This document shows positions 16,945 through 25,130 of a stretch of DNA of 63,626 bases, in pieces (the first letter of the stretch is position 1; every line of letters starts with the position of its first letter). The stretch is taken from NCBI GenBank assembly GCA_944323035.1, contig CALUQY010000012.1:1-63626 (forward strand), written 5' to 3'. Source of the DNA: Candidatus Gastranaerophilales bacterium (GTDB taxonomy: Bacteria > Cyanobacteriota > Vampirovibrionia > Gastranaerophilales > Gastranaerophilaceae). A program made the position numbers and the translations under genes. The notes below the pieces were generated by a model. The model saw only the letters and a program-made list of their open reading frames with translations. It made no database searches and had not been told where the DNA came from.

Positions 16945-18060
16945 TTAACCAAGTAATTTAGAACATTTTTCTTTAATATTTAATGCAATGTCTTTTGCAA
17001 ATTTTTCCTTGAGTCCTATATTTTTTGCCACGGCTAAAATATCATCTAAAGACGGATTTTTACCCTCGCCATTAATTGTTGTTGCGTGTTCTCCATTAAA
17101 TGAAAAGCTATAAGTTAAATCATACGCAGGAGATAAGTGCCATTCTTTTTTTGTATCATCAAAAAGAAAAGAAAAATTCTTTGAATGGTCATCTCGATTG
17201 TATGCAAACACATTAAAGCACATTAGCCTGAATAATTGCTCAATATCCTGATAATTTCTCGTTAATTCAAGTGTTAGTTTCATCAATATATTGTAATCAA
17301 GATTAGGAAGTCTGTGACTTGTTTCTAACAGTCCACTGGCTGATACCATATGAACTTTTTTACCGCCTTGTTGATTTTGACGGTCAAACCTTTTTATACC
17401 AAAATACCCTGAACATATTTTGGATTGAAAAAGTCTTGTTTCAGTCATATTTATTCCGCAATCTTTTGCACATAAGGAATATTGATATTCTTTTTCCCCG
17501 ATATTTTTAGGGTCAGAAGAAGATGGAAATTTAATAATCCAGTCCTCGTTGTCAATAGATGTCAAAATCTTTGGTCTTGCACCACCTGAAGAGCCGCCTA
17601 GCTGAAAAAGTTCATCCAAATTATCCGAATTTTGCGATTCTAATATTTTTGAACACTCTTGAGCTAGAATATCATAATCCGCAATGCTATTTTCTGATTC
17701 AAATCGATGTTCCGGCTTATAAGTCAAAGCCCCCATACCACATTCTTGGACAACAGCAAGACGATTTAGGTTATCAATTTCAGCAGGATTAATTTTGTTT
17801 TTCAAAAATAACCTGTCAACAAGTAACCGCCCCCAACCGTCAGGCAAACTGTCGTTAAAGACTCCAAATAAACCTCCAAACGGATCGTATTTTGGAATAA
17901 AAACTTTCTTTATAAGCGGTAAACTAAAAGGTGAAATGCTAAACCCATTATTCAACCAATCAGAATCATATTCAAAAGCAACAACTCTTTCAGGAGTTTT
18001 TGCAAGAGTTCCAACTAAAAGATCATTATAAAAAACTTTTAAATATTTATAGTTATCCAT
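16945..18060 (-). CDS. hipA: HipA-family Ser/Thr kinase toxin
   Basis: 371 aa. N-terminal HipA couple domain (VAFEYDSDWLNNGFSISPFSLPL), P-loop-like GGSSGGARPK (154-164), kinase Lys in WIIKFPSS, catalytic loop NRDDHSKN (288-295, likely base Asp 291) and metal-binding Asp 314 in SPAYDLTYS. This is a complete active-site set. HipA toxins phosphorylate aminoacyl-tRNA synthetases such as GltX and cause growth arrest; the target here is unknown. Length is a little shorter than E. coli HipA (440 aa). The start overlaps hipB by 8 nt, the standard antitoxin-first order. Confidence 0.9.
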   Translation of the reverse strand: MDNYKYLKVFYNDLLVGTLAKTPERVVAFEYDSDWLNNGFSISPFSLPLIKKVFIPKYDPFGGLFGVFNDSLPDGWGRLLVDRLFLKNKINPAEIDNLNRLAVVQECGMGALTYKPEHRFESENSIADYDILAQECSKILESQNSDNLDELFQLGGSSGGARPKILTSIDNEDWIIKFPSSSDPKNIGEKEYQYSLCAKDCGINMTETRLFQSKICSGYFGIKRFDRQNQQGGKKVHMVSASGLLETSHRLPNLDYNILMKLTLELTRNYQDIEQLFRLMCFNVFAYNRDDHSKNFSFLFDDTKKEWHLSPAYDLTYSFSFNGEHATTINGEGKNPSLDDILAVAKNIGLKEKFAKDIALNIKEKCSKLLG

Positions 18061-18331
18061 TTATAACCTCATCAATGGATTTGTAGCTTTTTTGCAAAAA
18101 TAAATTTTCTAAATCCCTCTCTAAATTAAGAGCAATTAAGATTTTTATAAAAGAATTGAGAGAAATTTCATACTTTGATTCAAATCTCTTAATTGAACCA
18201 AGGCTAACCCCTGATTTTGCAGCAAGTTGAATTTGAGAAATTTTAAGCTTTTTTCTATGCTGCTTAATTTTTTCAACCAATTCTTTTGCAATATCATTAG
18301 GAGTTTTTGGGTTAAATACAAAACTATTCAT
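18053..18331 (-). CDS. hipB: HipB-like XRE antitoxin
   Basis: 92 aa. The HTH domain at residues ~18-70 has LKISQIQLAAKSGVSLGSIKRFESKYEISLNSFIKILIALNL, a classic Cro/CI fold. It is the antitoxin and autorepressor of the downstream hipA. The last bases overlap hipA by 8 nt. Two palindromic sites (18333-18346 and 18374-18387) lie directly upstream and are the probable operators. Confidence 0.88.
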   Translation of the reverse strand: MNSFVFNPKTPNDIAKELVEKIKQHRKKLKISQIQLAAKSGVSLGSIKRFESKYEISLNSFIKILIALNLERDLENLFLQKSYKSIDEVING

Positions 18332-18332
18332 A

Positions 18333-18346
18333 GATAATATATTATA
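18333..18346. promoter_or_regulatory. HipB operator, proximal site
   Basis: GATAATATATTATA differs at one base from the perfect palindrome at 18374-18387. It lies immediately before the hipB start codon, where bound repressor would block initiation. Confidence 0.7.
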
Positions 18347-18373
18347 CTATTTTTATCTAAAAGTCAACATACG

Positions 18374-18387
18374 GATAATATATTATC
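18374..18387. promoter_or_regulatory. HipB operator, distal site
   Basis: GATAATATATTATC, a perfect 14-bp palindrome. Start-to-start distance to the proximal site is 41 bp, close to four helical turns, which would place two dimers on the same DNA face as in E. coli hipBA. Confidence 0.7.
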
Positions 18388-18390
18388 TAT

Positions 18391-18453
18391 CCACACGCTC
18401 AGCTCACTAGCGCTTGATCCACAAATGTGATTTTCTCCCTACTACTACAAAAT
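18391..18453 (-). repeat. Partial second copy of the tRNA-tail element
   Basis: Resembles 18586-18640 (CTCAGCTC...GCGCT...CCACAA...CTACTAC) beyond the distal terminator hairpin, so the tRNA-Ile locus holds at least one and a half units in tandem. Together with the entries at 18454-18695 this accounts for the gene-free stretch 18388-18679. Confidence 0.55.
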
Positions 18454-18488
18454 AAAAGAGAGGTTAAGGAAACTCTTACCTCTCTTTT
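18454..18488 (-). terminator. Distal terminator hairpin of the tRNA-Ile tail duplication
   Basis: AAAAGAGAGGTTAAG and CTTACCTCTCTTTT pair. It follows the displaced tRNA tail copy at 18486-18507 on the minus strand. Confidence 0.7.
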
Positions 18489-18673
18489 ATCTGGGCCGCA
18501 GTGGACTGTCTTGCTCACTCGCCTTTAACGGCAATTCCGCATTTTGTTTTCAGTGATTTCATCACTTCAAACAAAACTGCTCCAGCCTCAGCTCGTTCGC
18601 GCTCGAACCACAATAGTGCTTCTCGCCCTACTACAGTTAAATAAAAAGGATGATAACAAAAGTCATCATCCTT
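18486..18673 (-). mobile_element. tRNA-Ile tail-duplication element (188-bp unit)
   Basis: A 22-nt stretch covering the last 15 nt of tRNA-Ile plus 7 flanking bases occurs at 18674-18695 (in the gene) and again at 18486-18507. Between them lie a terminator hairpin (18643-18676) and a body of ~135 bp. The body is homologous to that beside tRNA-Val (47470-47616), sharing CTCCAGCCTCAGCTCG and GTGATTTCATCAC. The layout looks like an element integrated at a tRNA 3' end that regenerates the gene. No integrase is encoded. Confidence 0.65.
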
Positions 18674-18676
18674 TTT
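18643..18676 (-). terminator. Terminator hairpin directly after tRNA-Ile
   Basis: AAAAAGGATGATAAC and GTCATCATCCTTTTT pair, 4 nt after the tRNA 3' end on the minus strand. Confidence 0.75.
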
Positions 18677-18679
18677 ATC

Positions 18680-18753
<74 letters not shown>

Positions 18754-19019
18754 GCAAATTTATTTAATTTTTCTTGAACACTTGACCCTTATCAGGCCTC
18801 TCCTTTAACTCTGATACTTATCAGGACTTTTTCGAACCGCCCTCGATTCTCTCGCCACCAACTTCAAGCTATTAATCTCTCTATCGGCTACAGCTCTTAA
18901 TCTAACATGAACATTTTTAAAAATCAAGCACTTTTTTTATTCGAATTTCAAACGCCCCTCTTATACGGCAAAAGCCCCCTTTAGCAGGGAGCTTTTACTG
19001 CTGCACGGGGGCAGATGGA
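18754..19019. other. Intergenic, no gene seen
   Basis: AT-rich. The motif CTTATCAGG of the tRNA-Ile anticodon arm recurs at about 18790 and 18823, possibly tRNA remnants. A GC-rich hairpin (AAAGCCCCCTTTAGCAGGGAGCTTTT, about 18970-18996) precedes the hsp20 stop and is a candidate terminator for it. Confidence 0.4.
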
Positions 19020-19475
19020 TTATTTAACAGTTAATTTCTTTACTGAATCTTTTCCGGCATACAATTTCGGTGCCTTAATCTTCAATACACCATGTTCCAA
19101 TACCGCATCGGTTTTATCAACATCAATATCTTGAGCAAGGTATACTGTTCTTGCGAATTCACCGTATCTGAATTCGGATTTTTTATAAGATTTTGTATCT
19201 TCATTATGTTCTTCAGTTTTGTTTGCACGGATTGTTACATAATTTTTATCAATATCTATATCCAAATCCTCTTTCTTAACGCCTGGCAATTCTGCACGGA
19301 TATCGTATTCCTTATCTTTTTCAGTTATTTCAACAGGCATTGAGAGTTTTTCTACATCTTCGCTATACCCGTATTCCGGATAATAATCTCCAAAATGTCT
19401 GTTCAAAATTGAACTGATTTCATCGTTTAAACTTTTAATAAAGTTATCAGGTGTTTTTTTAATTAAGAATCTCAT
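19020..19475 (-). CDS. Small heat-shock protein Hsp20 (alpha-crystallin domain)
   Basis: 151 aa from ATG 19475, preceded by AGGAGTGTTGAGT; a GTG/ATG extension to 19493 is less likely. The alpha-crystallin domain covers about residues 45-150: MPVEITEKDKEYDIRAELPGVKKEDLDIDIDKNYVTIRA, then FARTVYLAQDIDVDKTDAVLEHGVLKIKAPK, with the A-x-L-x-[NH]-G-V-L-x-I-x-x-P-K signature as 'AVLEHGVLKIKAPK'. An ATP-independent holdase that keeps unfolding proteins soluble. Monocistronic. No CIRCE element was seen upstream. Confidence 0.92.
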   Translation of the reverse strand: MRFLIKKTPDNFIKSLNDEISSILNRHFGDYYPEYGYSEDVEKLSMPVEITEKDKEYDIRAELPGVKKEDLDIDIDKNYVTIRANKTEEHNEDTKSYKKSEFRYGEFARTVYLAQDIDVDKTDAVLEHGVLKIKAPKLYAGKDSVKKLTVK

Positions 19476-19677
19476 ACTCAACACTCCTTTCAATTCCTAT
19501 TTATCAACCACACTTATATTATCACTCCGAATTACAGTAACCCTTATTTTTTTAACCAAAAATTAACAATTTCTGAAAACAAAATTCCTGCTTGATTTTT
19601 CAGGCGGTTTATAGTTTAATAATTTTACAGTCACACCAAAAGTGTGGCGAGTTTTTTAGAAAGAAGATTATTTTAAA

Positions 19678-20550
19678 TTGCCGAAAAACGTTATATCAGC
19701 TAAATCAGCAGGTTTCTGCTACGGTGTCAAAAAAGCCGTTGACACAGCAAAGCAATTAAAAATCGACAATCCTGATAAAAAAATATACATTTTAGGAGCC
19801 TTAATCCACAATTCGCTTGTAACGAAAGAGCTTGAAGAACTGGGCATTTTTACCGTGGATGAGCTTCCGGCAAAGCCAAACGGGGCAATCTGCATAATAC
19901 GCACGCACGGCGAAACACCTGAACGAATTGAAGAGATTAAAAAAGCAGGATTTGAAGTTGTGGATTTAACCTGCCCTGATGTAAAAAAAGTTCAGCAAAA
20001 GGCTATAAATCTGGCAAAAGAAGATTATTTCGTTGTTATTATCGGCAAAGAAAACCACCCCGAGGTCATCGCCATCAAGGCGAACGCCCTTTTATACAGT
20101 AAAAATGTTCTTGTAATAAATTCTATACAGGAAGTTGAAGAAAAACGCGAGATATTAAAATCGCATAAAAAAATCGGTGTTGTTATCCAAACTACCCAAA
20201 CATTATCGCATGTTCAGGAAATTATCAGCGAATTAATCCCGCTTGCGAAAGAGTTAAAAATAGAAAACACTATCTGTCCGAGTACTTCCAACAGACAAAA
20301 AGAAACGCTGGAACTTGCCAAAAACAGTGATTTAGTAATAGTAGTCGGTTCAAAAACCAGCGCGAATACGACTCATCTGGCGCAAATTTGCGAGCCGCTT
20401 ACAAAAACCATTCACATTGAAACCGCAGAAGAATTGGACAATATGAAAGATTTAATACAAAAATCAAATAATATATCAGTAACGGCGGGGGCTTCCACAC
20501 CCCATGACCTTATTGAAAAAGTTTTGAACAAATTAAGAAAAGGAGAATAA
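19678..20550 (+). CDS. ispH: 4-hydroxy-3-methylbut-2-enyl diphosphate reductase IspH
   Basis: 290 aa from TTG 19678 (first residues MPKNVISAKSAGFCYGVKKAV); a weak AAAGAAG lies upstream. The three cluster cysteines are at 14 (GFCYGV), 99 (DLTCPD) and 200 (NTICPSTSNRQ), and substrate His residues occur in ALIHNS and RTHGE. It performs the last MEP-pathway step, giving IPP and DMAPP. It lies 5 nt before rpsA. An ispH-rpsA pairing (or fusion) is known in Clostridia and related bacteria. Confidence 0.95.
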   Translation: MPKNVISAKSAGFCYGVKKAVDTAKQLKIDNPDKKIYILGALIHNSLVTKELEELGIFTVDELPAKPNGAICIIRTHGETPERIEEIKKAGFEVVDLTCPDVKKVQQKAINLAKEDYFVVIIGKENHPEVIAIKANALLYSKNVLVINSIQEVEEKREILKSHKKIGVVIQTTQTLSHVQEIISELIPLAKELKIENTICPSTSNRQKETLELAKNSDLVIVVGSKTSANTTHLAQICEPLTKTIHIETAEELDNMKDLIQKSNNISVTAGASTPHDLIEKVLNKLRKGE

Positions 20551-20555
20551 AACAA

Positions 20556-21620
20556 ATGACAACAACAATTGAAAAACCAATGGATGAATTTGAGAAATTA
20601 CTTGAAGAATCATTCGCAAAATCTCATTCCGTAGCGGATATCGTTGAAGGAACGATTATAAAAAAAGAACAAGAAGGCTATCTGGTATGCGTTAAAGGCG
20701 CTAAAACGGAAGCATTTCTTTCTAAGAATGAAATTCCTTCTGATCAGATTGACAGCCTTGAAATCGGTGATGTAAGAGAATTTTACGTTGTAAAAGAAGA
20801 AAACGACGAAAATCAAATGCTTTTATCTTTAAAAAGAATTGCGTTTGCTCAAGCATGGGCACAACTTAACGATGCAAAAGTTCAAGGTGACACAATTCTT
20901 GCGAAAGTTGTTTCAATCGTTAAAGGCGGAGTTCTTGTTGACGTTGCAGACTTAAAAGGCTTCATTCCTTCAAGCCAGTTGAGAACAGGACTTCCTTTTG
21001 ACGGTCTTGTTGATCAAAAAATCGAAGTTAAAGTTCTTGAAGCAGATCCTAAAAAAGGCAAACTTATCCTTTCCCAAAGACTTGCAGTTGCAGAACAAAG
21101 AAATCAGGTTGTTGACAACATCCTTTCTGAATTGACAGAAGATTCAGTCGTAAAAGGTGAAGTTGTAAGAATTGCCGATTTCGGTGCATTCGTTGACATC
21201 AACGGTATTGACGGTCTGCTTCCGATTTCTGAAATCTCCTGGGCAAGAATTAAACACCCGTCTGACGTTTTAACTTTAGGCGATACTATCGAAGTTAAAA
21301 TCATTAAAATCGACCACGAATTGAAACGTATTTCACTTTCTTTGAAAAGAATGACAGAAGATCCTTGGAAACAAATTGAAGGCAAATTTTCAGAAGGTCA
21401 AATCATCACAGGTACAGTAAATAAAGTTACAAGTTTCGGCGCATTCATCAATATTTTCCCTGGCGTTGAAGCGCTGCTTCCTATTTCAGAAGTATCTGAA
21501 GAAAACATCAACCCTTACAACAGATTCAAAGTTGGCGATACTGTAGAAGTTTTGATTAAAAAATTCACACCGCAGGAACACAGAATCGCCCTGAGCATTA
21601 AAGATATTAATAAAGAATAA
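20556..21620 (+). CDS. rpsA: 30S ribosomal protein S1 (four S1 domains)
   Basis: 354 aa. Four OB-fold S1 repeats, starting at about residues 27 (VEGTIIKKEQEGYLVCV), 110 (GDTILAKVVSIVKGGVLVDV), 195 (VVKGEVVRIADFGAFVDI) and 280 (GQIITGTVNKVTSFGAFINI). Cyanobacterial and Gram-positive S1 proteins are short (3-4 repeats) like this, in contrast to the six of E. coli. Binds mRNA on the small subunit. Codon use is strongly biased towards GAA/AAA/CTT, as expected for high expression. Cotranscribed with ispH. Confidence 0.93.
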   Translation: MTTTIEKPMDEFEKLLEESFAKSHSVADIVEGTIIKKEQEGYLVCVKGAKTEAFLSKNEIPSDQIDSLEIGDVREFYVVKEENDENQMLLSLKRIAFAQAWAQLNDAKVQGDTILAKVVSIVKGGVLVDVADLKGFIPSSQLRTGLPFDGLVDQKIEVKVLEADPKKGKLILSQRLAVAEQRNQVVDNILSELTEDSVVKGEVVRIADFGAFVDINGIDGLLPISEISWARIKHPSDVLTLGDTIEVKIIKIDHELKRISLSLKRMTEDPWKQIEGKFSEGQIITGTVNKVTSFGAFINIFPGVEALLPISEVSEENINPYNRFKVGDTVEVLIKKFTPQEHRIALSIKDINKE

Positions 21621-21657
21621 TGTCATTGAGCGCCGGCTCGCCGGCGCGGCAATCCAA
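21621..21657. repeat. Dispersed palindromic element (GTCATTG...GGCAATCC family)
   Basis: TGTCATTGAGCGCCGGCTCG through GCGGCAATCCA starts directly after the rpsA stop codon. The centre CGCCGGC-TC-GCCGGCG is a strong perfect hairpin. Confidence 0.65.
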
Positions 21658-21668
21658 GAGATAAAACA

Positions 21669-21699
21669 GCGGGTCGACTTAAGCAGACGACCCGTTTTT
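21669..21699 (+). terminator. Terminator after rpsA
   Basis: CGGGTCG and CGACCCG pair across an 11-base loop, followed by GTTTTTATAT. Confidence 0.8.
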
Positions 21700-21772
21700 A
21701 TATATAAACCACTTGCAAAAAAGATTTTATTATAATATTATAAATATGATAATCATATTGTGAGGTAAAAAA

Positions 21773-22012
21773 ATGGATCAAATTATCAGAGTCGCTTGGG
21801 ACTTGAATGAAAATACAGATAACAGATATCAATTAGTTTACGAAATTGCAGAACTTGCCAAAAAACTTGTTGATGAAAATCAAGCTAAAAAAGCGCACGA
21901 AGAATTTAGTTTTGAAGATAACTACGAAAGCCAGTACAAAAAAGAAAATCCTGTTGAACACGCGATTATGGTTAAAGCGTCCGAAGCTGACGACAGCCGT
22001 CTGGTTGGCTAA
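21773..22012 (+). CDS. Small protein, possibly RNA polymerase omega-like
   Basis: 79 aa. Starts ATG 21773 after GTGAGGTAAAAAA. NRYQLVYEIAELAKKLVDE followed later by NPVEHAIMVKASE resembles the 'NRY-x-L-V ... K-P-V-x-x-A-I' pattern of RpoZ, which stabilises RNA polymerase. The Gly-rich loop differs and the protein is short, so this is tentative. The stop codon lies at the edge of a dispersed repeat (22013-22056); the last residues (DDSRLVG) may come from the insertion. Confidence 0.45.
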   Translation: MDQIIRVAWDLNENTDNRYQLVYEIAELAKKLVDENQAKKAHEEFSFEDNYESQYKKENPVEHAIMVKASEADDSRLVG

Positions 22013-22056
22013 GCGGTTGAGCCGGTTCCGTATTCGGGCAATGGCTTACGGTTCTC
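22013..22056 (+). repeat. Dispersed element, GAGCCGG...GGCTTACGGT family
   Basis: GAGCCGGTTCCGTATTCGGG then CAATGGCTTACGGTTCTC aligns with 25257-25294 inside a prepilin leader (GAGCCGGATCC...GGCTTACGGTCAGC). It lies between the omega-like stop and the PNP start. Confidence 0.55.
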
Positions 22057-22085
22057 ACTGATTGCACAACAATTTACAAAGACTT

Positions 22086-22952
22086 ATGGAAAATACTCTT
22101 AAATTCATCAACCAACAAACCAACAATTTCAAACCGGAGATAGGGATAATCCTCGGTTCCGGTTTAGGCGAACTGGCTGATGAATTTTGTGATGTCGGGA
22201 TAAATTATTCAGATATACCGGACTTTGCTAGTTCTACGGTAGCAGGACACAAAGGACGGTTGGTTTTTGCCCGAATAAACGGTAAAAGCAATACTACGTC
22301 GCCTGCTTGCCCTGCTCCTGCAGGTCAACCCGCGACTTCGCTGTCTACTAAAAATGTTGTTATGATGCAGGGTAGAATTCATTTCTACGAAGGACACCTG
22401 TTAAATACCGTTACTTACCCGATAAAAGTTCTTAAAAATCTTGGTATAAAAACACTTATACTTACCAACGCTGCGGGGGCTGTTAATCCTGAATTTAAAC
22501 CGGCAGATTTGATGATTATAAAAGACCACATAAATTTTATGGGTACCAACCCGCTTATCGGGAAAAATGATGATAATTTAGGTGTAAGATTCCCTGATAT
22601 GAGCGAAATTTACAAGAAGAACTTAATCAATCTTGCAAAGAATTGCGCAGAAAAACTGAATATTGACGTGAAGGAAGGCGTATATATTGCAACAACCGGG
22701 CCCAGTTACGAGACGCCCGCAGAAATCAGAGCATATAGGCTTCTCGGCGCGGATGCAGTCGGAATGTCAACAGTTCCGGAGGCAATCGTTGCAAATTACT
22801 GCGGCTTAAACGTCCTCGGGATAAGTTGTATTACAAATCAAGCAGCAGGCGTCGGAGATACAAAATTATCTCACGCGGAAGTTATTGAAAGCGCAAACCT
22901 CGCAAAAAATAAATTTAAGGGACTTATAAAAGAAATAATCGCGAATTTATAA
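22086..22952 (+). CDS. Purine nucleoside phosphorylase (trimeric PNP-I) with in-frame insertion
   Basis: 288 aa from ATG 22086; upstream in-frame TTG/ATG codons are inside the repeat. Motifs: IILGSGLGELADEF (phosphate loop), AGHKGRL, VVMMQGRIHFYEGH, TNAAGAVNP, DHINFMG, TTGPSYETPAEI, GADAVGMSTVPE and CITNQAAG. Cleaves purine nucleosides with phosphate for salvage. Between FARINGK and NVVMMQGR there is an extra block of about 22 residues (SNTTSPACPAPAGQPATSL..., bases 22288-22353). Close family members have only a short turn here, so this looks like an insertion tolerated in a surface loop. The gene lies 9 nt upstream of the VKOR fusion. Confidence 0.9.
   Translation: MENTLKFINQQTNNFKPEIGIILGSGLGELADEFCDVGINYSDIPDFASSTVAGHKGRLVFARINGKSNTTSPACPAPAGQPATSLSTKNVVMMQGRIHFYEGHLLNTVTYPIKVLKNLGIKTLILTNAAGAVNPEFKPADLMIIKDHINFMGTNPLIGKNDDNLGVRFPDMSEIYKKNLINLAKNCAEKLNIDVKEGVYIATTGPSYETPAEIRAYRLLGADAVGMSTVPEAIVANYCGLNVLGISCITNQAAGVGDTKLSHAEVIESANLAKNKFKGLIKEIIANL
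22288..22353 (+). repeat. 66-bp palindrome-containing insertion inside PNP
   Basis: Exactly 22 codons. It contains the inverted repeat CCTGCTCCTGCAGG and the 12-mer TTGCCCTGCTCC, which also occurs (reverse strand) in both copies of the 100-bp repeat at the window end. Ala/Pro/Ser/Thr-rich translation, unlike its flanks. Confidence 0.5.
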
Positions 22953-22961
22953 GGAGAGAAT

Positions 22962-24161
22962 ATGATAAAAAAAGAAATAAAACCTACAATAATTGCCATT
23001 ATTGCAGCATTGGGCTTCTGCGCAACGGTAGAGCTTGCTGTTGTTTATTACAACGCGCTTTTTGCAGCGAATGCTGCACCGAGTATCTGTTCAGTTAACG
23101 AATTTATCGACTGTGACGGGGTCGCACGCACCAATGAATCCCAATTCTTCGGTATTCCTCTTGCTTACTGGGGAATGCTCTGGTATTTCTTCGTTTTCTT
23201 AATGCTTAAAGCTAAAGAATTGAAAAATCATAAACTCTTCAAATTTATGGAGGTTTTCAAAAACCCGCTTGATTATATTGCGGTTCTTGGATTATTCTCT
23301 TTTATCGTATCAATAATTCTTTTACTTATAAGTCTTTTTGAAATCAAAAAACTTTGCATTTTCTGTGCATTTACTTATGTTCTAAACCTTGTAATCGCGC
23401 TTGTGGCGACAAGACCTATTGAAGAAGACTCCTTCGTGGGCTCTTTCAAACAAAGTGTTACAGATTTTCTTGATGCAATAAAAATAAAACATTATGCAAT
23501 TGCATTTACTGTTGTAATGCTTGCGGCTATCGGTGCCTTAACTTATACCTCTACAACTATGGTATTTGCACCGCAGGTAAAAAGCAACAGAGAATTTCAA
23601 TTTTATAAAAACGCTAAAATTGAAGATTACCTTGTTTCAGGCAATCAGTTAGGTGCAAAAGACGCTCCGGTAAAAGTACTTGTATATTCAGATTTTGACT
23701 GCCCTGTTTGCAGATATTTACATATTCAATTGTATTATTTAGCTAAAAAATATCCTAACATACAATTTGTACACAAAAACTATCCACTGGATCAGGACTG
23801 CAACAAATACCTTCCGTTCCCAGGGCACCTAACCTCCTGCATGAAGGCCAGATACGCAGAAGCAGCTATGATGCAGGGTAAATATTTAGATTTTGCGGCA
23901 CACGTTTTTGCTCAACAACCTGATACAGAAGAAAAAGTTCTGAAAATTGCAGAAGATTTAGGCTTAGACATGGAAAAGCTTAAAAAGGATGCTAAATCCA
24001 AAGCTGTTGCCGAAATCATTGAGAACGATATCAAAGACGCACTTGCAATAGGTTTAAGCGGAACTCCGGCTATGATAGTCGGCAAACACAAGAAAATGGG
24101 CTTAAATACTATGGAAGAAGCTGAACAATGGCTGGAACGAAATGGAGCAAAACGTAAATAA
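22962..24161 (+). CDS. VKOR-thioredoxin fusion (oxidative protein folding)
   Basis: 399 aa. Residues ~10-150 form the vitamin K epoxide reductase four-helix domain, with loop cysteines 43 and 51 (SICSVNEFIDC) and the quinone-site CxxC at 132-135 (LCIFC). After another transmembrane helix, a DsbA-like thioredoxin domain has CPVC (247-250), the family cis-Pro loop LSGTPAMIV, and extra Cys in DQDCNKYLPFPGHLTSC. The protein would pass electrons from substrate thiols to quinone, catalysing periplasmic disulfides. VKOR-Trx fusions are typical of Cyanobacteria. It overlaps queH by 20 nt. Confidence 0.93.
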   Translation: MIKKEIKPTIIAIIAALGFCATVELAVVYYNALFAANAAPSICSVNEFIDCDGVARTNESQFFGIPLAYWGMLWYFFVFLMLKAKELKNHKLFKFMEVFKNPLDYIAVLGLFSFIVSIILLLISLFEIKKLCIFCAFTYVLNLVIALVATRPIEEDSFVGSFKQSVTDFLDAIKIKHYAIAFTVVMLAAIGALTYTSTTMVFAPQVKSNREFQFYKNAKIEDYLVSGNQLGAKDAPVKVLVYSDFDCPVCRYLHIQLYYLAKKYPNIQFVHKNYPLDQDCNKYLPFPGHLTSCMKARYAEAAMMQGKYLDFAAHVFAQQPDTEEKVLKIAEDLGLDMEKLKKDAKSKAVAEIIENDIKDALAIGLSGTPAMIVGKHKKMGLNTMEEAEQWLERNGAKRK

Positions 24162-24720
24162 TATCGGAAACGGACAAAAAATTCTATTACACGCGTGCTG
24201 CGCAATTTGCTCCGCACATCCTGTAAATGAACTTAAAAATTCGGGTTATAAGGTTGTAGTATACTTCTATAACCCGAATATTTTTCCGACGGAAGAATAT
24301 CAGAAAAGGCTTGAGGCTGAAAGAACACTTTGCCGTCATTTTGGTGTGGAATTAATCGAAGAAAGCTATGAACCGGAGGAATTTTTTGAATATGTACGCG
24401 GGTTTGAAACCTGTCCCGAGAAGGGCGCGCGCTGCGACTTATGTTTCCGCCTGCGTCTGGCAAGAAGCGCTAAAAAAGCGCGCGCCCTTGGCATAGATAC
24501 ATTTACCACTTCAATCGTAATCAGTCCGCACAAAAACTTTGCGACCCTGACAAAGATTGGAGAAGAAATCGCTGCACAAGAGGGGTTAAAATATTTAGCG
24601 ATAGATTTTAAAAAGAAAGACGGTTTTTTGAAAACGAACAGAATATCTCGTGAACTCGGCTTATACCGCCAGAACTACTGCGGCTGTATGTTTAGTTTGC
24701 GCCCCCTTGCGGAAGCCTGA
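24142..24720 (+). CDS. queH: Epoxyqueuosine reductase QueH
   Basis: 192 aa. N-terminal LLHACCAICSAHP, then YNPNIFPTEEYQKR, the middle RCDLCFRLRL and C-terminal YCGCMFSL: these paired cysteines are the QueH (DUF208) signature and bind the FeS cluster and metal. It reduces epoxyqueuosine to queuosine in tRNA wobble positions, replacing QueG. The start overlaps the VKOR gene by 20 nt. The 3' end overlaps the convergent XRE gene by 46 nt. Confidence 0.93.
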   Translation: MEQNVNNIGNGQKILLHACCAICSAHPVNELKNSGYKVVVYFYNPNIFPTEEYQKRLEAERTLCRHFGVELIEESYEPEEFFEYVRGFETCPEKGARCDLCFRLRLARSAKKARALGIDTFTTSIVISPHKNFATLTKIGEEIAAQEGLKYLAIDFKKKDGFLKTNRISRELGLYRQNYCGCMFSLRPLAEA

Positions 24721-25052
24721 ACTTTATTAATTATACTATTTGTAGTAATTAACACTTCAAGATAGCAGCCCAGTTCCATATCATCTTCCGCAGAATTTAA
24801 TATCTGTAAAGCTTTTATATAAAGGGGATTTTCAGAATTTAATTTTTGGAACTCAAGTCCCGTAGAGTCAAGCGGCAAATCCAATGCTGCTAAAAGACGA
24901 TTCAGTGTATTGAAAGTTGGGAAAAATTTACCGTTTTCTATACGTGAAAGATGTTTCTCGTCAATATCTGCCATTTCAGCAACTTGCTGCTGGGTTAAAC
25001 CTTTAGCTTTCCGTGCTAATCTCAACTTTTCACCAAAAATCTTGTTATTCAT
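24675..25052 (-). CDS. XRE-family transcriptional regulator
   Basis: 125 aa. HTH at residues ~8-65 (GEKLRLARKAKGLTQQQVAEMADIDEKHLSRIENGKFFPTFNTLNRLLAAL). A helical C-terminal part of ~60 residues follows. The last ~15 residues (ASARGRKLNIQPQ) are antisense to the conserved 3' end of queH. It is divergent from prepilin gene 1 (25184) with a 131-bp shared intergenic region containing a direct repeat CATATTTATC (25070-25079, 25135-25144), so it is a candidate regulator of that gene. Confidence 0.85.
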   Translation of the reverse strand: MNNKIFGEKLRLARKAKGLTQQQVAEMADIDEKHLSRIENGKFFPTFNTLNRLLAALDLPLDSTGLEFQKLNSENPLYIKALQILNSAEDDMELGCYLEVLITTNSIINKVQASARGRKLNIQPQ

Positions 25053-25130
25053 ATCACCCTCTTTTTAATCATATTTATCTATTTTACAGGCTTTTTAAAC
25101 GTCAAATACATCACCTTAAACTATTATAAC

